Below are positions 1-9,724 of a stretch of DNA of 64,000 nucleotides, one piece after another. The number at the start of each line of letters is the position of its first letter. Position 1 is the first letter of the stretch. Position numbers and translations under genes: made by a program. The notes below the pieces were generated by a model. The model was not told the origin of the DNA and did not search any database. It was given only the letters and a program-made list of their open reading frames with translations. Source of the stretch: Microvirga terrestris (GTDB taxonomy: Bacteria > Pseudomonadota > Alphaproteobacteria > Rhizobiales > Beijerinckiaceae); assembly GCF_015694425.1 (NCBI RefSeq), contig NZ_JADQDN010000001.1, forward strand, positions 248,001-312,000, written 5' to 3'.

Positions 1-2
1 CA

Positions 3-1478
3 TCGTTCAACCCACGCTGGAACGAGGATGCCCTGCAGGTGGGCAGGGGCTCCCGCACCGCCATGGGCGCCTTCCTGGCCTTTGCGGAAGCGCGGGGCGC
101 AGAGGTGGTGACACCGATCTTCGCCACTGCCAACCCGAGCGGCCCTGTGGCCGATGAGGCTTTCGAGGCCATGGTGGTCGCCATCGTCGATGCGGTTGGG
201 AAGGGATGCGACGCCATTCTTCTCGATCTTCATGGTGCGATGGTGACGGACAGCTTGGACGATGGCGAGGGCGAGCTTCTCGGCCGAATCCGCGCCGTCG
301 CGCCGGATGTGCCAGTCGGCGTTGCCCTCGATCTTCACGGTAATATCACTGAACGTATGGTCGCCAACGCCGACGTACTCGTGGGCTTCAAGACCTATCC
401 TCATGTGGACATGTATGAGACCGGCGCCCATGTGGCCCGGCTCGTCGGGCGCATGCTCGACGAGGGGCTCGCGCCGAAGCGGGCATGGTGCCATCCACCG
501 CAATTGGCTCATACCTTGAAAATGAATACCGGCATACCAGGAGCCATGCAGGACGCGATTGCGGCCGCCCGGCAGGCGGAAGCAAGGTCCGGCATCCTCG
601 CGGTCAGCGTTTTCGGCGGCTTTCCGATTGCAGATACCCCGGAGGCCGGCGTATCAGTGGTCACGGTCGCGGAAACGGCAGATCTCGCGGCGGAGGTCGC
701 ACGCGAGATTGGTGGGCTTCTGTGGGAGCGCCGAGCTGAACTCGTCTATCACGAGGAGCCTCTTCAGCAATCGGTTGCCGCTGCGCACGCCGCCGGCGAA
801 GAAGAGGGACAGGGCCCTGTGCTTCTGCTCGATCACGGCGACAACTGCATGTCCGGCGGCACCTGCGATACGATGGATGTGCTTGGCGAGGCACTAGCGC
901 AGGGGCTCGACGACATCGTCGTGGGCCCGATCTGCGATCCCGATGCCGTGGCGGCGATGATGGCCGCAGGCGTCGGCGCACGGATCAGGGTTAAAATTGG
1001 CAACCGCGTGGCCATGCCTCGTATCGGCATCTCCAAGGATCCGCTGCAGCTCGGCGGCGTAGTCCGCGCTCTGGGCGACGGGGAATATACGATCAGCGGC
1101 CCGACTTACACGGGGATGCGCTGCTTCATGGGGCAGGCTGCCGTACTTGATACTGGTCAGGCGCGCATACTCGTCACCGAGTTGCCCCACGAGCCGTGGG
1201 ACCTTGCCGTGTTCACAAGCGTCGGTCTCGACCCACGTGCGTGCCGTCACCTCATCCTGAAATCCCGCATGTACTGCCGCCCCGTCTTCGAACCTATCGC
1301 GAGGGTTGTCATCGAATGTGCAAGCCGTGGGGTGACGAGCTCGGATTACAAGTTATTCCATTTCGAGAAGCTCATCCGCCCGGTATATCCCCTCGAGGAA
1401 GACGTCTTGTGGAGGCCTGAGGCAGTTCGGCTATGGCAAACGATAAGGACAGCGTCTTGGCCCAGGGGGCGCGGTTGA
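3..1478 (+). CDS. M81 family metallopeptidase / MlrC-like protein, 5' end cut by window edge
   Basis: The reading frame is open from the first base of the window, so the true start lies upstream. A GTG at 39 is only an internal codon. The family (DUF1485 plus MlrC C-terminal domain) is named for MlrC, which cleaves linearised microcystin peptides and is thought to be a zinc enzyme; most members have unknown substrates. Family hallmarks are visible: two DLHG motifs (from about 210 and 325), then TYPHVDMYETG, a conserved DHGDN followed by a Cys/Gly-rich SGGTCD stretch, and a complete C-terminal half. At least 490 residues are present, about the usual family length. It runs towards the pfkB gene and faces an importer operon with a kinase and lyase, which suggests a hydrolytic role in the same catabolic pathway; that link is inference. 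Confidence 0.85.
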   Translation, partial: SFNPRWNEDALQVGRGSRTAMGAFLAFAEARGAEVVTPIFATANPSGPVADEAFEAMVVAIVDAVGKGCDAILLDLHGAMVTDSLDDGEGELLGRIRAVAPDVPVGVALDLHGNITERMVANADVLVGFKTYPHVDMYETGAHVARLVGRMLDEGLAPKRAWCHPPQLAHTLKMNTGIPGAMQDAIAAARQAEARSGILAVSVFGGFPIADTPEAGVSVVTVAETADLAAEVAREIGGLLWERRAELVYHEEPLQQSVAAAHAAGEEEGQGPVLLLDHGDNCMSGGTCDTMDVLGEALAQGLDDIVVGPICDPDAVAAMMAAGVGARIRVKIGNRVAMPRIGISKDPLQLGGVVRALGDGEYTISGPTYTGMRCFMGQAAVLDTGQARILVTELPHEPWDLAVFTSVGLDPRACRHLILKSRMYCRPVFEPIARVVIECASRGVTSSDYKLFHFEKLIRPVYPLEEDVLWRPEAVRLWQTIRTASWPRGRG

Positions 1479-1507
1479 GCAGACAGGTGAAGGCGGGATT
1501 TTGGCGT

Positions 1508-1595
1508 GAGGCGGAAGTATGGCCAATTTCTGAGTTGAGGCAGTAAGCCGACCTTCATTCAATCCGCTCTTCGTTATACTTTGACCCAAACCAGA
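1508..1595. repeat. 88-bp dispersed repeat, copy 1
   Basis: This segment aligns without gaps to 23413-23500 with 7 mismatches counted by eye. It lies between the convergent M81 and pfkB genes, in a 292-bp gap with no gene. The right end (TTTGACCCAAA-CAGA) is related to short pieces at about 15021 and 25681, and resembles the intergenic repeat ends common in Hyphomicrobiales. No transposase is attached to it. Confidence 0.7.
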
Positions 1596-1770
1596 CCTGT
1601 CGTGCCCTGCCAATAATTCCTCAGATAACGTTCTGTCCTGCCAGCAGTGCTCTGCGCCGCACTTACGCTCCGATTGTGCCGACAGATTCGTCAATGATCG
1701 GCTTGCAGCCAGTCCCAAGCAGGCTGCGCCGCTTCCGGCAATTCTGTGCGTCAAGCATGAGCAAAGCCTC

Positions 1771-2663
1771 TCAGCGGATTCGCGGTGGGGCTCCGCCTGC
1801 CGACTGCACGGAGAGGGCTCCCGCTTCAATCCCGGCGGCCAAGCTTCTCCCAAGGTCCGAGGTGCCGAGCCAGGAGTGCAGAAAGCCTGCATTGAAAGCA
1901 TCACCCGCTCCTGTTGTATCGACAACGTTCACCCGAAGCGCTTCAGCAGAGATACGGGTCGATCCGCAGGAGGCCACTGCACCGCGCTCGCCGCACTTCA
2001 GCACCACCAAGGGAAATCGTTCCCGCAGACTTTGCAGGATCGCCTCGTCCGTGCTTTCTCCCGTCAGCGCCTTTCCCTCCTCGATATTCGGAAGCAGCAG
2101 GTCGATCCCTGCGCAAATTTCAAAGAAGTCCGAGCCACGGTGGATCAGTTCATCGTCCCAACTTGGGTCGAGGGAGATCGTCAGACCTAAGCTGCGAGCC
2201 AGTGCGATCACCTCCGGAGCATCCCTGAGGGTGGCAAACTCCGCGATGTGCAGATGGGCGACATCATGGGCGGAGAGAGCCTGCTCCAGCGTCGCCGGAC
2301 GGGAGCCCCCAGCACGCCGGGACACAAAGGCCCTTTCCCCGTTTCTGACCAAGGCCACGGTCGGCTGGGGTCCGGCGTCAGGAGATCGCTCGATGAACGA
2401 CAGGTCGATCCCGCTGGCTTCGAGCTCCGGATTGAGGCTCTGCGACAGCGGATCCGTACCCAAGCGGGTGAGCAGGGCAGTCGGACGGCCGAGGGAGGCG
2501 AGATGCGCTGCCGTGATATAGCCGCCGCCGCCGGCTGCGATGGTCACGCTGTCTGCAAATCTTTCGCGGCCGAGTGCCGGCATCTCGTGCAGCCCCATGA
2601 AGATGATGTCGCAATAAGTCCGCCCAAGACATAGGATCTTGCTGCGCTCGGCAGGCATTCCTG

Positions 2664-2667
<4 letters not shown>
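1771..2667 (-). CDS. PfkB/ribokinase-family carbohydrate kinase
   Basis: This is a 298-residue sugar or nucleoside kinase that would phosphorylate an imported or processed substrate in the cytoplasm. The N-terminal substrate region has a glycine run ([12 protein letters not shown]). The C-terminal PfkB signature [13 protein letters not shown], near residue 250, contains the catalytic Asp of the GAGD motif. Length is normal for the family. Its ATG overlaps the stop codon of the ABC ATPase gene (ATGA at 2664-2667), so the two are probably translationally coupled. It is the last gene of the leftward operon. The exact substrate is unknown; known relatives include ribokinase, 2-keto-3-deoxygluconate kinase and fructoselysine 6-kinase. 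Confidence 0.9.
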
Positions 2668-3733
<1,066 letters not shown>

Positions 3734-3734
<1 letters not shown>

Positions 3735-5248
3735 CAGCGGTCTCCGAGAAGTGCGTTGAAACGGGAATGGAGATCCTGGGCAGAGGCTTCGCCCCGGCGC
3801 TTCGCTTCCTGCATCCGGTGGCGGATGCCGGTAATCTCCTGGTTGTACCCAGCAATCGCCTCAGAGAGCGCCCTGGGCGCCGGCCCGCCGAAGCGATCGC
3901 GCACGGCGACGAAATTTTCCGGGGAGACGATCTCGGCGAACTGAGCCCTGTCGACGGCAGCGCGCCGGCCGGTGCAGCGCTCGAATGTTTCCTGGAAGGA
4001 TTCGTAGCCGTCCTCCTGAATATCGCCGCCGATAGCCACCACAGCGCGAGACACCTCGGCTGCGACCTCGTGGGCCTCGCGGAACGACAGGCCCTCGCGC
4101 CGCACCAGGCTGTCGGCGAGCTCCGTGACGGTAATGCAGCTACGGCGGATGTTCTCGCGCACCCGCTCAGGGTTGATGCGCAAGGCCGGAACGAGGGCGG
4201 CCAGCAGATCGAGGACACGCCCGCCGCCTTCGAAGGCTCCGTAGCCGAAGCCCTGGCTTTCGCCCTCGCTGTCGTTCATGTCCGTGAACGGCGTGTTGTG
4301 CATAATTGTGAGCATGGCCCGCGCCCGCCCGACCGTCTGGGAGGCGAGGTGGCGCATGTGCTCGATGGGGACCGGATTGCGCTTCTGCGGCATGATCGAG
4401 CTGATCTGCACGAAGGCGTTGGGCACATAGACTTGGCCTACCTCGAAGCTCGTCCAGAACTGGAGGTCCTGGATGAAGCGGCCGAGATGCAAGAATGCCA
4501 GCTCGATGGCCGAATAGGTCGAAGTGATGTAGTCGATGGAGGCGATGCAGCCATAGGAGTTCTGCAGGGGACGGCTGAAGCCGAGAAGCCGCGCCATCAG
4601 GTCCCTGTCGATGGGAAAGCCGCTTGTGGTGATGGCCGCCGCTCCCATGGGGCTGTGGTCCACAATGTCCCGAGCCGCTTCAAGCCGCGCGATGTCGCGC
4701 AGCAGCGTCTCCAGCATTGCCGCAAGATAATGTCCGAAGACCGTCGGTTGCGCGGGCTGGCCGTGAGTATAGGCGACGATGAGCGTAGCGCTCTCCCGCT
4801 CGGCAACAGACGCCAGGGTCTCGGCGAGACGGACGAGGCGCTCCAGCAGGGGATCGATTCGTGCTTTGAGACCGAGCTTGAACAGGGTGTGGTCGATGTC
4901 GTTGCGGGACCGAGCCGTATGCAGGCGGCCGGCGAGGTCCGGCCCCAGGCGCTTGCGCAGCTCCTTCTCGATCAGGAAGAAAAAATCCTCCACCTCGCCG
5001 GTATAGGTGAGTGCGCTCACGTCGATCTCGTCGTCGATGGCTTCGAGCGCCTGCGCGATGGGACGGGCCTGCTCGATGGTCAGGATCCCGGTCTCGTGGA
5101 GCATTACGAGGTGAGCCCTGTCGATGAGGCGGAATCCCTCGGCGTGATGGTCCTTCGCTCCGTCGAAGAGCGGCCGAAGGATGGTCTCCTTGTAGACCGG
5201 ATCCGGGAAGACGGAGGTGTCATTGAATGGGCCTGGGGTCATCGGCAC
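3734..5248 (-). CDS. Argininosuccinate lyase-like protein (aspartase/fumarase superfamily)
   Basis: This 504-residue protein is an ArgH homologue. Superfamily lyases break a C-N bond and release fumarate (argininosuccinate or adenylosuccinate) or an unsaturated acid. Three conserved regions are present: HTARSRND (110-117), [10 protein letters not shown] (160-169) and the flexible catalytic loop [10 protein letters not shown] (283-292). The loop is preceded by Ile rather than the usual Gly, and is followed by VPIEHM instead of the usual ArgH continuation, so the substrate may differ from argininosuccinate. GTG at 5246-5248 abuts the upstream stop; ATG at 5240-5242 is an alternative start. It sits inside a sugar-importer operon, not an arginine operon, so I do not call it argH. 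Confidence 0.88.
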
Positions 5249-6100
5249 TCAGCCTTTTAGTCCGGCCAGCATCACGCCGCGGACGATGTAGCGCTGGAGG
5301 AACAGGAAGATGATCAGGGTAGGAAGGGTCGCGATGCTCGCGCCGGTCATGATCTTCTCCCATTGGATCGACTGCTCGACCGCGAAGCTGGAGAGACCGA
5401 CGGGCAGGGTGTAGAGCTCGGCGCTTGTGGTCACGATGAGCGGCCAGAAGAATGCCGTCCAATTGCCGAGGAAGGTGAAGATAGCGAGCGCCGAGAGGGC
5501 TGGGGTGACGAGCGGCATGGCGATCTTCCACCAGATGGTGAACTCGTTGAGCCCGTCGATCCTCGCCGCCTCCAAGAAGTCGTCCGGCACACCCTCGAAA
5601 AACTGCTTCATCAGGAAGGTGCCGAACGCCGTCATCATGCCCGGGAACATGATGCCCCAGTAGCTGTCGATCCAGCCGAACTGGCTTGCCATGAGATACC
5701 AGGGCAGGACCAGCATCTCGGTCGGGATCATCAGCGTGGACAGGATCGCGATGAAGACGATGTAGCGCCCGCGGAAGCGGAATTTCGCCAAGGTATAGCC
5801 GACCAAGCTGTCGAAGAACACGTTCGACAGCGTGACGATCACGGCTATGATGGCCGAGTTGATGAGCCAGCGGGTGAACCGCCCGTCGCCGAGAATCTCG
5901 ATGTAGTTGTCGAGGGTCGGGGCCTCCGGGATCACGCGCAGGTCATAGACCTGCGAGGCATCCTTCAGGGAGGTGGAGATCATGAAGAGAAGGGGCGTTA
6001 CCATGATGACGCCGCCGATGAACAGGAGCGTCCAGGCAAGGATCCGGCCCGGCCGGATATTCGGCATCGCAAGGCTCGGTGAGGATGCGGCGGCTTTCAT
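5249..6100 (-). CDS. Carbohydrate ABC transporter permease (MalG/UgpE type)
   Basis: This 283-residue inner-membrane protein is the second permease of the importer. It has a cytoplasmic N-terminus, a first membrane segment at about residues 18-40, and five further hydrophobic stretches. The EAA loop EAARIDGLNEF, which contacts the ATPase, is intact. A longer open frame exists upstream, but its product is low-complexity and it overlaps the other permease. The ATG at 6098-6100, which overlaps the previous stop as ATGA, is clearly the start. Length and topology are normal for the CUT1 family. Confidence 0.95.
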   Translation of the reverse strand: MKAAASSPSLAMPNIRPGRILAWTLLFIGGVIMVTPLLFMISTSLKDASQVYDLRVIPEAPTLDNYIEILGDGRFTRWLINSAIIAVIVTLSNVFFDSLVGYTLAKFRFRGRYIVFIAILSTLMIPTEMLVLPWYLMASQFGWIDSYWGIMFPGMMTAFGTFLMKQFFEGVPDDFLEAARIDGLNEFTIWWKIAMPLVTPALSALAIFTFLGNWTAFFWPLIVTTSAELYTLPVGLSSFAVEQSIQWEKIMTGASIATLPTLIIFLFLQRYIVRGVMLAGLKG

Positions 6101-7026
6101 CAGCGGTCTCTCATGAGGCGCAACTGAACGAGGGAAATCACGAGCAGGATCAGGAACAGCACCACGGTCTGTGCGGCGGCATAGCCCATTTCGTAGGAGC
6201 TGAAGGCGGTCTGGTAGATCATCAGCACCAGGGGCTTGGTGGAGTTGAGCGGCCCGCCGGGGTCGTTCGTGTTGATGTTGTAGACCTGGTCGAAGATGCG
6301 TAGGAAGCCGATGGATGAGAACACGACCAGGAAGACCAGGGTCGGCTTCAGCAGCGGCAGCGTGATCTTGCGCAGGATCGCGCCTTCCGGAAGACCGTCG
6401 ATGCGCGCGGCTTCGTAATAGGTGACGGGAATGGCCCTGAGTCCCGCGAGGAAGATGATGATCTGGAAGCCAAGGCCCGCCCACACCGCGGGCGCGAGCA
6501 CGGCCGGCAGAGCCTGCGAGGTCGAGCGCAGGAAAGGCTGCTGCGGGATGCCGAAGCTGGAAAGAAGGTCATTGATCACGCCGATGGGAACGGGCTGATA
6601 GAACCAGCGCCACACCCAAGCCATCGCGGCAGCGGTAGTGAGGAAAGGCAGGAAGTACAGCGCGCGGATGAAGGAGTGCATGAACCGCACGCGGTCCAGG
6701 TAATAAGCCACTACGAAGGAGATCAGCAGGCTGATCGGCGTGCCGAGGATCAGGTACAGGAAGGTATTGCGGAACACCTGCCAGAACAGCGAATCCTCGA
6801 TCAGCCTCCCGTAGTTCTCCAGCCCCACGAAGGAGGCGGGCTTGGTGATCGTCCAGTCAGTCACGGACAGGTAGAAGGCCTGAAAGGTCGGCCAGAAGCG
6901 GATCACCACGTAGAAGACGAGCGGAACCGCAAGAAAGCTCCACGCCCAGAGCACCTGTTTCTGGCCGAGGCTCATCCTCGACCAGAGGCCGCCTCCAGCG
7001 GCCTCCCGATATGCGACGGCGGACAT
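6100..7026 (-). CDS. Carbohydrate ABC transporter permease (MalF/UgpA type)
   Basis: This 308-residue inner-membrane permease pairs with the MalG-type protein encoded immediately downstream. It has a hydrophobic segment near residues 28-50 and five more, and the coupling loop EAARIDGLPEGAI. It begins 24 bp after the binding-protein gene ends, so the three transport genes are co-transcribed. The family imports mono- and oligosaccharides, glycerol-phosphate compounds and similar polar solutes; the specificity is not readable here. Confidence 0.95.
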   Translation of the reverse strand: MSAVAYREAAGGGLWSRMSLGQKQVLWAWSFLAVPLVFYVVIRFWPTFQAFYLSVTDWTITKPASFVGLENYGRLIEDSLFWQVFRNTFLYLILGTPISLLISFVVAYYLDRVRFMHSFIRALYFLPFLTTAAAMAWVWRWFYQPVPIGVINDLLSSFGIPQQPFLRSTSQALPAVLAPAVWAGLGFQIIIFLAGLRAIPVTYYEAARIDGLPEGAILRKITLPLLKPTLVFLVVFSSIGFLRIFDQVYNINTNDPGGPLNSTKPLVLMIYQTAFSSYEMGYAAAQTVVLFLILLVISLVQLRLMRDR

Positions 7027-7050
7027 GCGCTGCTTCCTCGCGGGTGTGCT

Positions 7051-8304
7051 TTAGCGCTTGGCGCGGTCGATGATTGCTTGTTCGGCCTCCGCAGCCTTGG
7101 CGAGGGAGGTCTTCGGATCCTCACCACCGATCAGGACGCGGTTAGCCATGTCGATGGCTACCTGACGCTGGGCCGCCTCGTCCTTGAACAGAGTGGTGTG
7201 AGCATATTCCAGGCCCTTGAGGAACGGGCCGTAGACGGGATGCGCAACATTCTCAGGAGTTAGCGCCACATCACGGCGGGCCGGCAACTCGCCCACCACC
7301 TCCATCCAGACCTTCATGGCCTCGGGCGAGGAAACGTACTTCAGGAACTTCTCAGCCGCCGCCAGCTTCTCGCCTTCGGCCTTCGTGGTGATGGCATTGG
7401 CGAAGTAGCTAGCATAGTTGCTGCGTAAGCCTTGGGCGTTGGCAGGGAGCTCGGTCACGCCCCACTCGAAGGCTTTGATCGTGCCAAATGAGCCGAGGCG
7501 GAAGGTGCCATCGATGGTCATGGCGGCAAGGCCCGCACGGAAGGCGGCCTGTCCCTCATCCATGAAGCCGGCTTGGCCGACCTTATGCTTCTTCTGCAGA
7601 TCCGTGTAGAAGGTGAGCGCCTTCAGGCCGGCCTCGTCATTATAGGCTACCTTGGTGTCGTTCTCCGTGTAGGGAACGCCGCCGAACTGGCGGATCAGCA
7701 CTTCGCGCCACCACTGATGGTCTTGGCCGCCCATGTCCAGGGTCATGCCGGCGGAGACGATGTTGCCGCTGCCATCGCGCTTCACGGTCTTCTCGGCGGC
7801 GGTAACAAGTTCGTCGATCGTCTTCGGCGGGTTGTTGGGATCGAGGCCGGCGTCCTTGAATGCCTTCTTGTTATAGAAGAGGGCGAGGGAGCGCACGGCG
7901 GTCGGCAAGCCGTAATAATCGTTCCCGCGCTTCATGGCGCTCACGATTGGGAAGAAGTCGCGCTCGATTTCAGTCGAGGGGAAAGCCTCTGCGCGCAAGG
8001 GGCGGATCATCTTGCCAGAGATGAAGTTGTCGGTCCAGCCGTAGAAGAGTTGTACCACATCCGGCCCTTGGCCGGCGAGGATCGAAGCGGCCACCTTGGT
8101 CTGGTAGTCCGCATAGGGGAAGGTGGTCTGTTTGACCTTGATGTCCGGGTTCGCCTCCTGGAACTTAGCGATCAGTTGGTTCATCGCCTTGACGCGGGTG
8201 TCGAACACATACTGCCAGTACTCGATCTCGACGGCCTTGGCGCCAGTAGAGGCCAGGGTGGCAAAGCCCAAGGCAACGCTCGCGAGCATATGACCGAAAC
8301 GCAT
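7051..8304 (-). CDS. Extracellular sugar-type ABC transporter binding protein (cluster B, MalE/UgpB-like)
   Basis: This 417-residue periplasmic protein has a Sec signal peptide ending at about residue 23 (ASTGAKA). The start at 8304 is chosen because GGAGAGG precedes it at good spacing. An upstream in-frame extension to 8373 lacks these signals. The mature part carries the usual features of family 1 binding proteins (IEYWQY start, GPDVVQLFYGW, a LFYNKKAFKDAGLDP segment). It is the first gene of the leftward operon and is transcribed away from the ROK regulator, which probably controls it. Ligand unknown. Confidence 0.93.
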   Translation of the reverse strand: MRFGHMLASVALGFATLASTGAKAVEIEYWQYVFDTRVKAMNQLIAKFQEANPDIKVKQTTFPYADYQTKVAASILAGQGPDVVQLFYGWTDNFISGKMIRPLRAEAFPSTEIERDFFPIVSAMKRGNDYYGLPTAVRSLALFYNKKAFKDAGLDPNNPPKTIDELVTAAEKTVKRDGSGNIVSAGMTLDMGGQDHQWWREVLIRQFGGVPYTENDTKVAYNDEAGLKALTFYTDLQKKHKVGQAGFMDEGQAAFRAGLAAMTIDGTFRLGSFGTIKAFEWGVTELPANAQGLRSNYASYFANAITTKAEGEKLAAAEKFLKYVSSPEAMKVWMEVVGELPARRDVALTPENVAHPVYGPFLKGLEYAHTTLFKDEAAQRQVAIDMANRVLIGGEDPKTSLAKAAEAEQAIIDRAKR

Positions 8305-8401
8305 GTTCCTCTCCATTCTTGCTGGCGCTGAGCGCCGATCCTTTTCTGGTGCCGGCCTTTGAGGCCGATCCACCTTCCAGGCTCCCTTAGAGTTAACAGG
8401 C

Positions 8402-8429
8402 TGTCAATAAGATAATCCACTTGAGTTAT
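8402..8429. promoter_or_regulatory. Divergent promoter and candidate ROK operator
   Basis: The 166-bp gap between the binding-protein and ROK genes holds a leftward TTGACA (complement of 8402-8407) and an imperfect inverted repeat ATAATCC-ACTT-GAGTTAT (8412-8429). A rightward TTGAGT with a TAAACC 16 bp further on also lies here. An AT-rich palindrome between divergent starts is the usual place for a ROK repressor to bind. Binding is inferred, not shown. Confidence 0.4.
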
Positions 8430-8470
8430 TACGTGCGCTGGATAAACCTTACGGCTTGGAGAGTTTGGAG

Positions 8471-9724
8471 ATGCCGAAGAAATCCAAGGCCGGGGTACGC
8501 TCGACCATCGGCAGCAATCCGGAGCGCAACCGCTCCCACAACCGCCGTGTGGTGCTCGACGTCGTGCGCCAGCTCGGCCCTATCGGACGCAGCGAGATCT
8601 CGCGCCATGCACATCTGAGCACGCAGGCCGTTTCGAACATCGTCGAGGACCTCGTTGCCGACGGCCTTCTCATCAAGACCGGGCGGCTCAGGGCAGGGCG
8701 TGGTCTTCCGCCGATCCAGTTTGCCGTCAATCCGAACGGCGGCATGACGGCCGGCATCGAGATCGCGGCGGATCACGTCTCTACCCTTCTCGTGGACGTC
8801 GGCGGCCGCGTCCGCGCACAGCGCACGGTGCCGATCCGGCACAACGATCCGGACTCGGTGCTGCCCGTCATCAATGCTGAAATCGAGGCGGCGCAGGCCG
8901 CTCTGAGTAAGCCCGTGCCCCAGCTCCTCGGGGTCGGAGTCGTGATGCCTGGTCCGTTCAACGTCGAGGGCATGACCTCCGTCGGTCCAACGACCCTGTC
9001 GGGATGGCTGGACTTTGATGCGGCCGCCGGAATCGGACGCATGCTGAATGTGCCGATCACCCTGGAGAACGATGCCACGGCCGCCGCCGTCGGTGAGCGC
9101 CTGCATGGGGCAGCGAAAGACCTCAAGAACTTCTGCCTTATCTATTTCGGACAGGGCCTCGGCCTTGGCATCATGATCGACGGGCGGCCTTACCGTGGAG
9201 CGAACGGGAACGCCGGCGAGATGGGGCACGTGCTGGTGCAGAAGGGCGGCCATCGCTGCTCCTGCGGGCAGCATGGTTGCCTCGAGGCCTATGCGTCGAT
9301 CCAGGCCCTTACGGAGAAGCTGGCTGCGGCGGGAGTTGAGGGCGTCGACTACGAGCGTCTCGAGCAATTGCATCGCCAGCGGCATCCGGTGTTCGAAGCG
9401 TGGGTTAGTGAGGCGGCCTCCTATCTCGCTCCGCAGATCGCGATGCTGGAAAATCTATTCGATCCCGAAGCCATTGTGATCGGCGGCGCACTGCCGCTAG
9501 GTCTGCTTGAGGATCTCACGCAGGCCATGCAGCCGCTGCCCCTGTCCGTCGCACGCCGCAGGAACCGCAGCGAGGCGCGGCTGATCCAGGGACGAACCGG
9601 TCGGCTCACTGCGGCGCTCGGTGCCGCAGCCCTGCCACTTCTGGAAACGATGACGCCTCGGCTCGACACCGCCCAGGCCGCCAAGCGCGAACAACCGAAC
9701 GAGGAGATGTCCCTTGCTGGATGA
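8471..9724 (+). CDS. ROK-family transcriptional regulator
   Basis: This is a 417-residue repressor of the NagC/Mlc/XylR type. An N-terminal winged helix (ISRHAHLSTQAVSNIVEDLVADGLL) is followed by a ROK sugar-kinase-like domain with the ENDATAAAVGE motif and the zinc motif CSCGQHGCLEAY. ATG at 8471 is preceded by GGAGAG at 7-bp spacing; a TTG at 8456 is possible. It lies divergent to the importer operon and overlaps the deacetylase gene, so it likely senses the imported sugar or a phosphorylated derivative. ROK regulators bind sugars directly, which supports a sugar-like inducer for this cluster. Confidence 0.93.
   Translation: MPKKSKAGVRSTIGSNPERNRSHNRRVVLDVVRQLGPIGRSEISRHAHLSTQAVSNIVEDLVADGLLIKTGRLRAGRGLPPIQFAVNPNGGMTAGIEIAADHVSTLLVDVGGRVRAQRTVPIRHNDPDSVLPVINAEIEAAQAALSKPVPQLLGVGVVMPGPFNVEGMTSVGPTTLSGWLDFDAAAGIGRMLNVPITLENDATAAAVGERLHGAAKDLKNFCLIYFGQGLGLGIMIDGRPYRGANGNAGEMGHVLVQKGGHRCSCGQHGCLEAYASIQALTEKLAAAGVEGVDYERLEQLHRQRHPVFEAWVSEAASYLAPQIAMLENLFDPEAIVIGGALPLGLLEDLTQAMQPLPLSVARRRNRSEARLIQGRTGRLTAALGAAALPLLETMTPRLDTAQAAKREQPNEEMSLAG

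Noticed and set aside
3767-5260. 497-codon plus-strand frame
   Set aside because: It mirrors the ArgH-like gene on the other strand, which has recognisable motifs and overlapping operon junctions.
5363-6082. 239-codon plus frame opposite the MalG-type permease
   Set aside because: Product is charged low-complexity sequence, antisense to clear membrane-protein coding.
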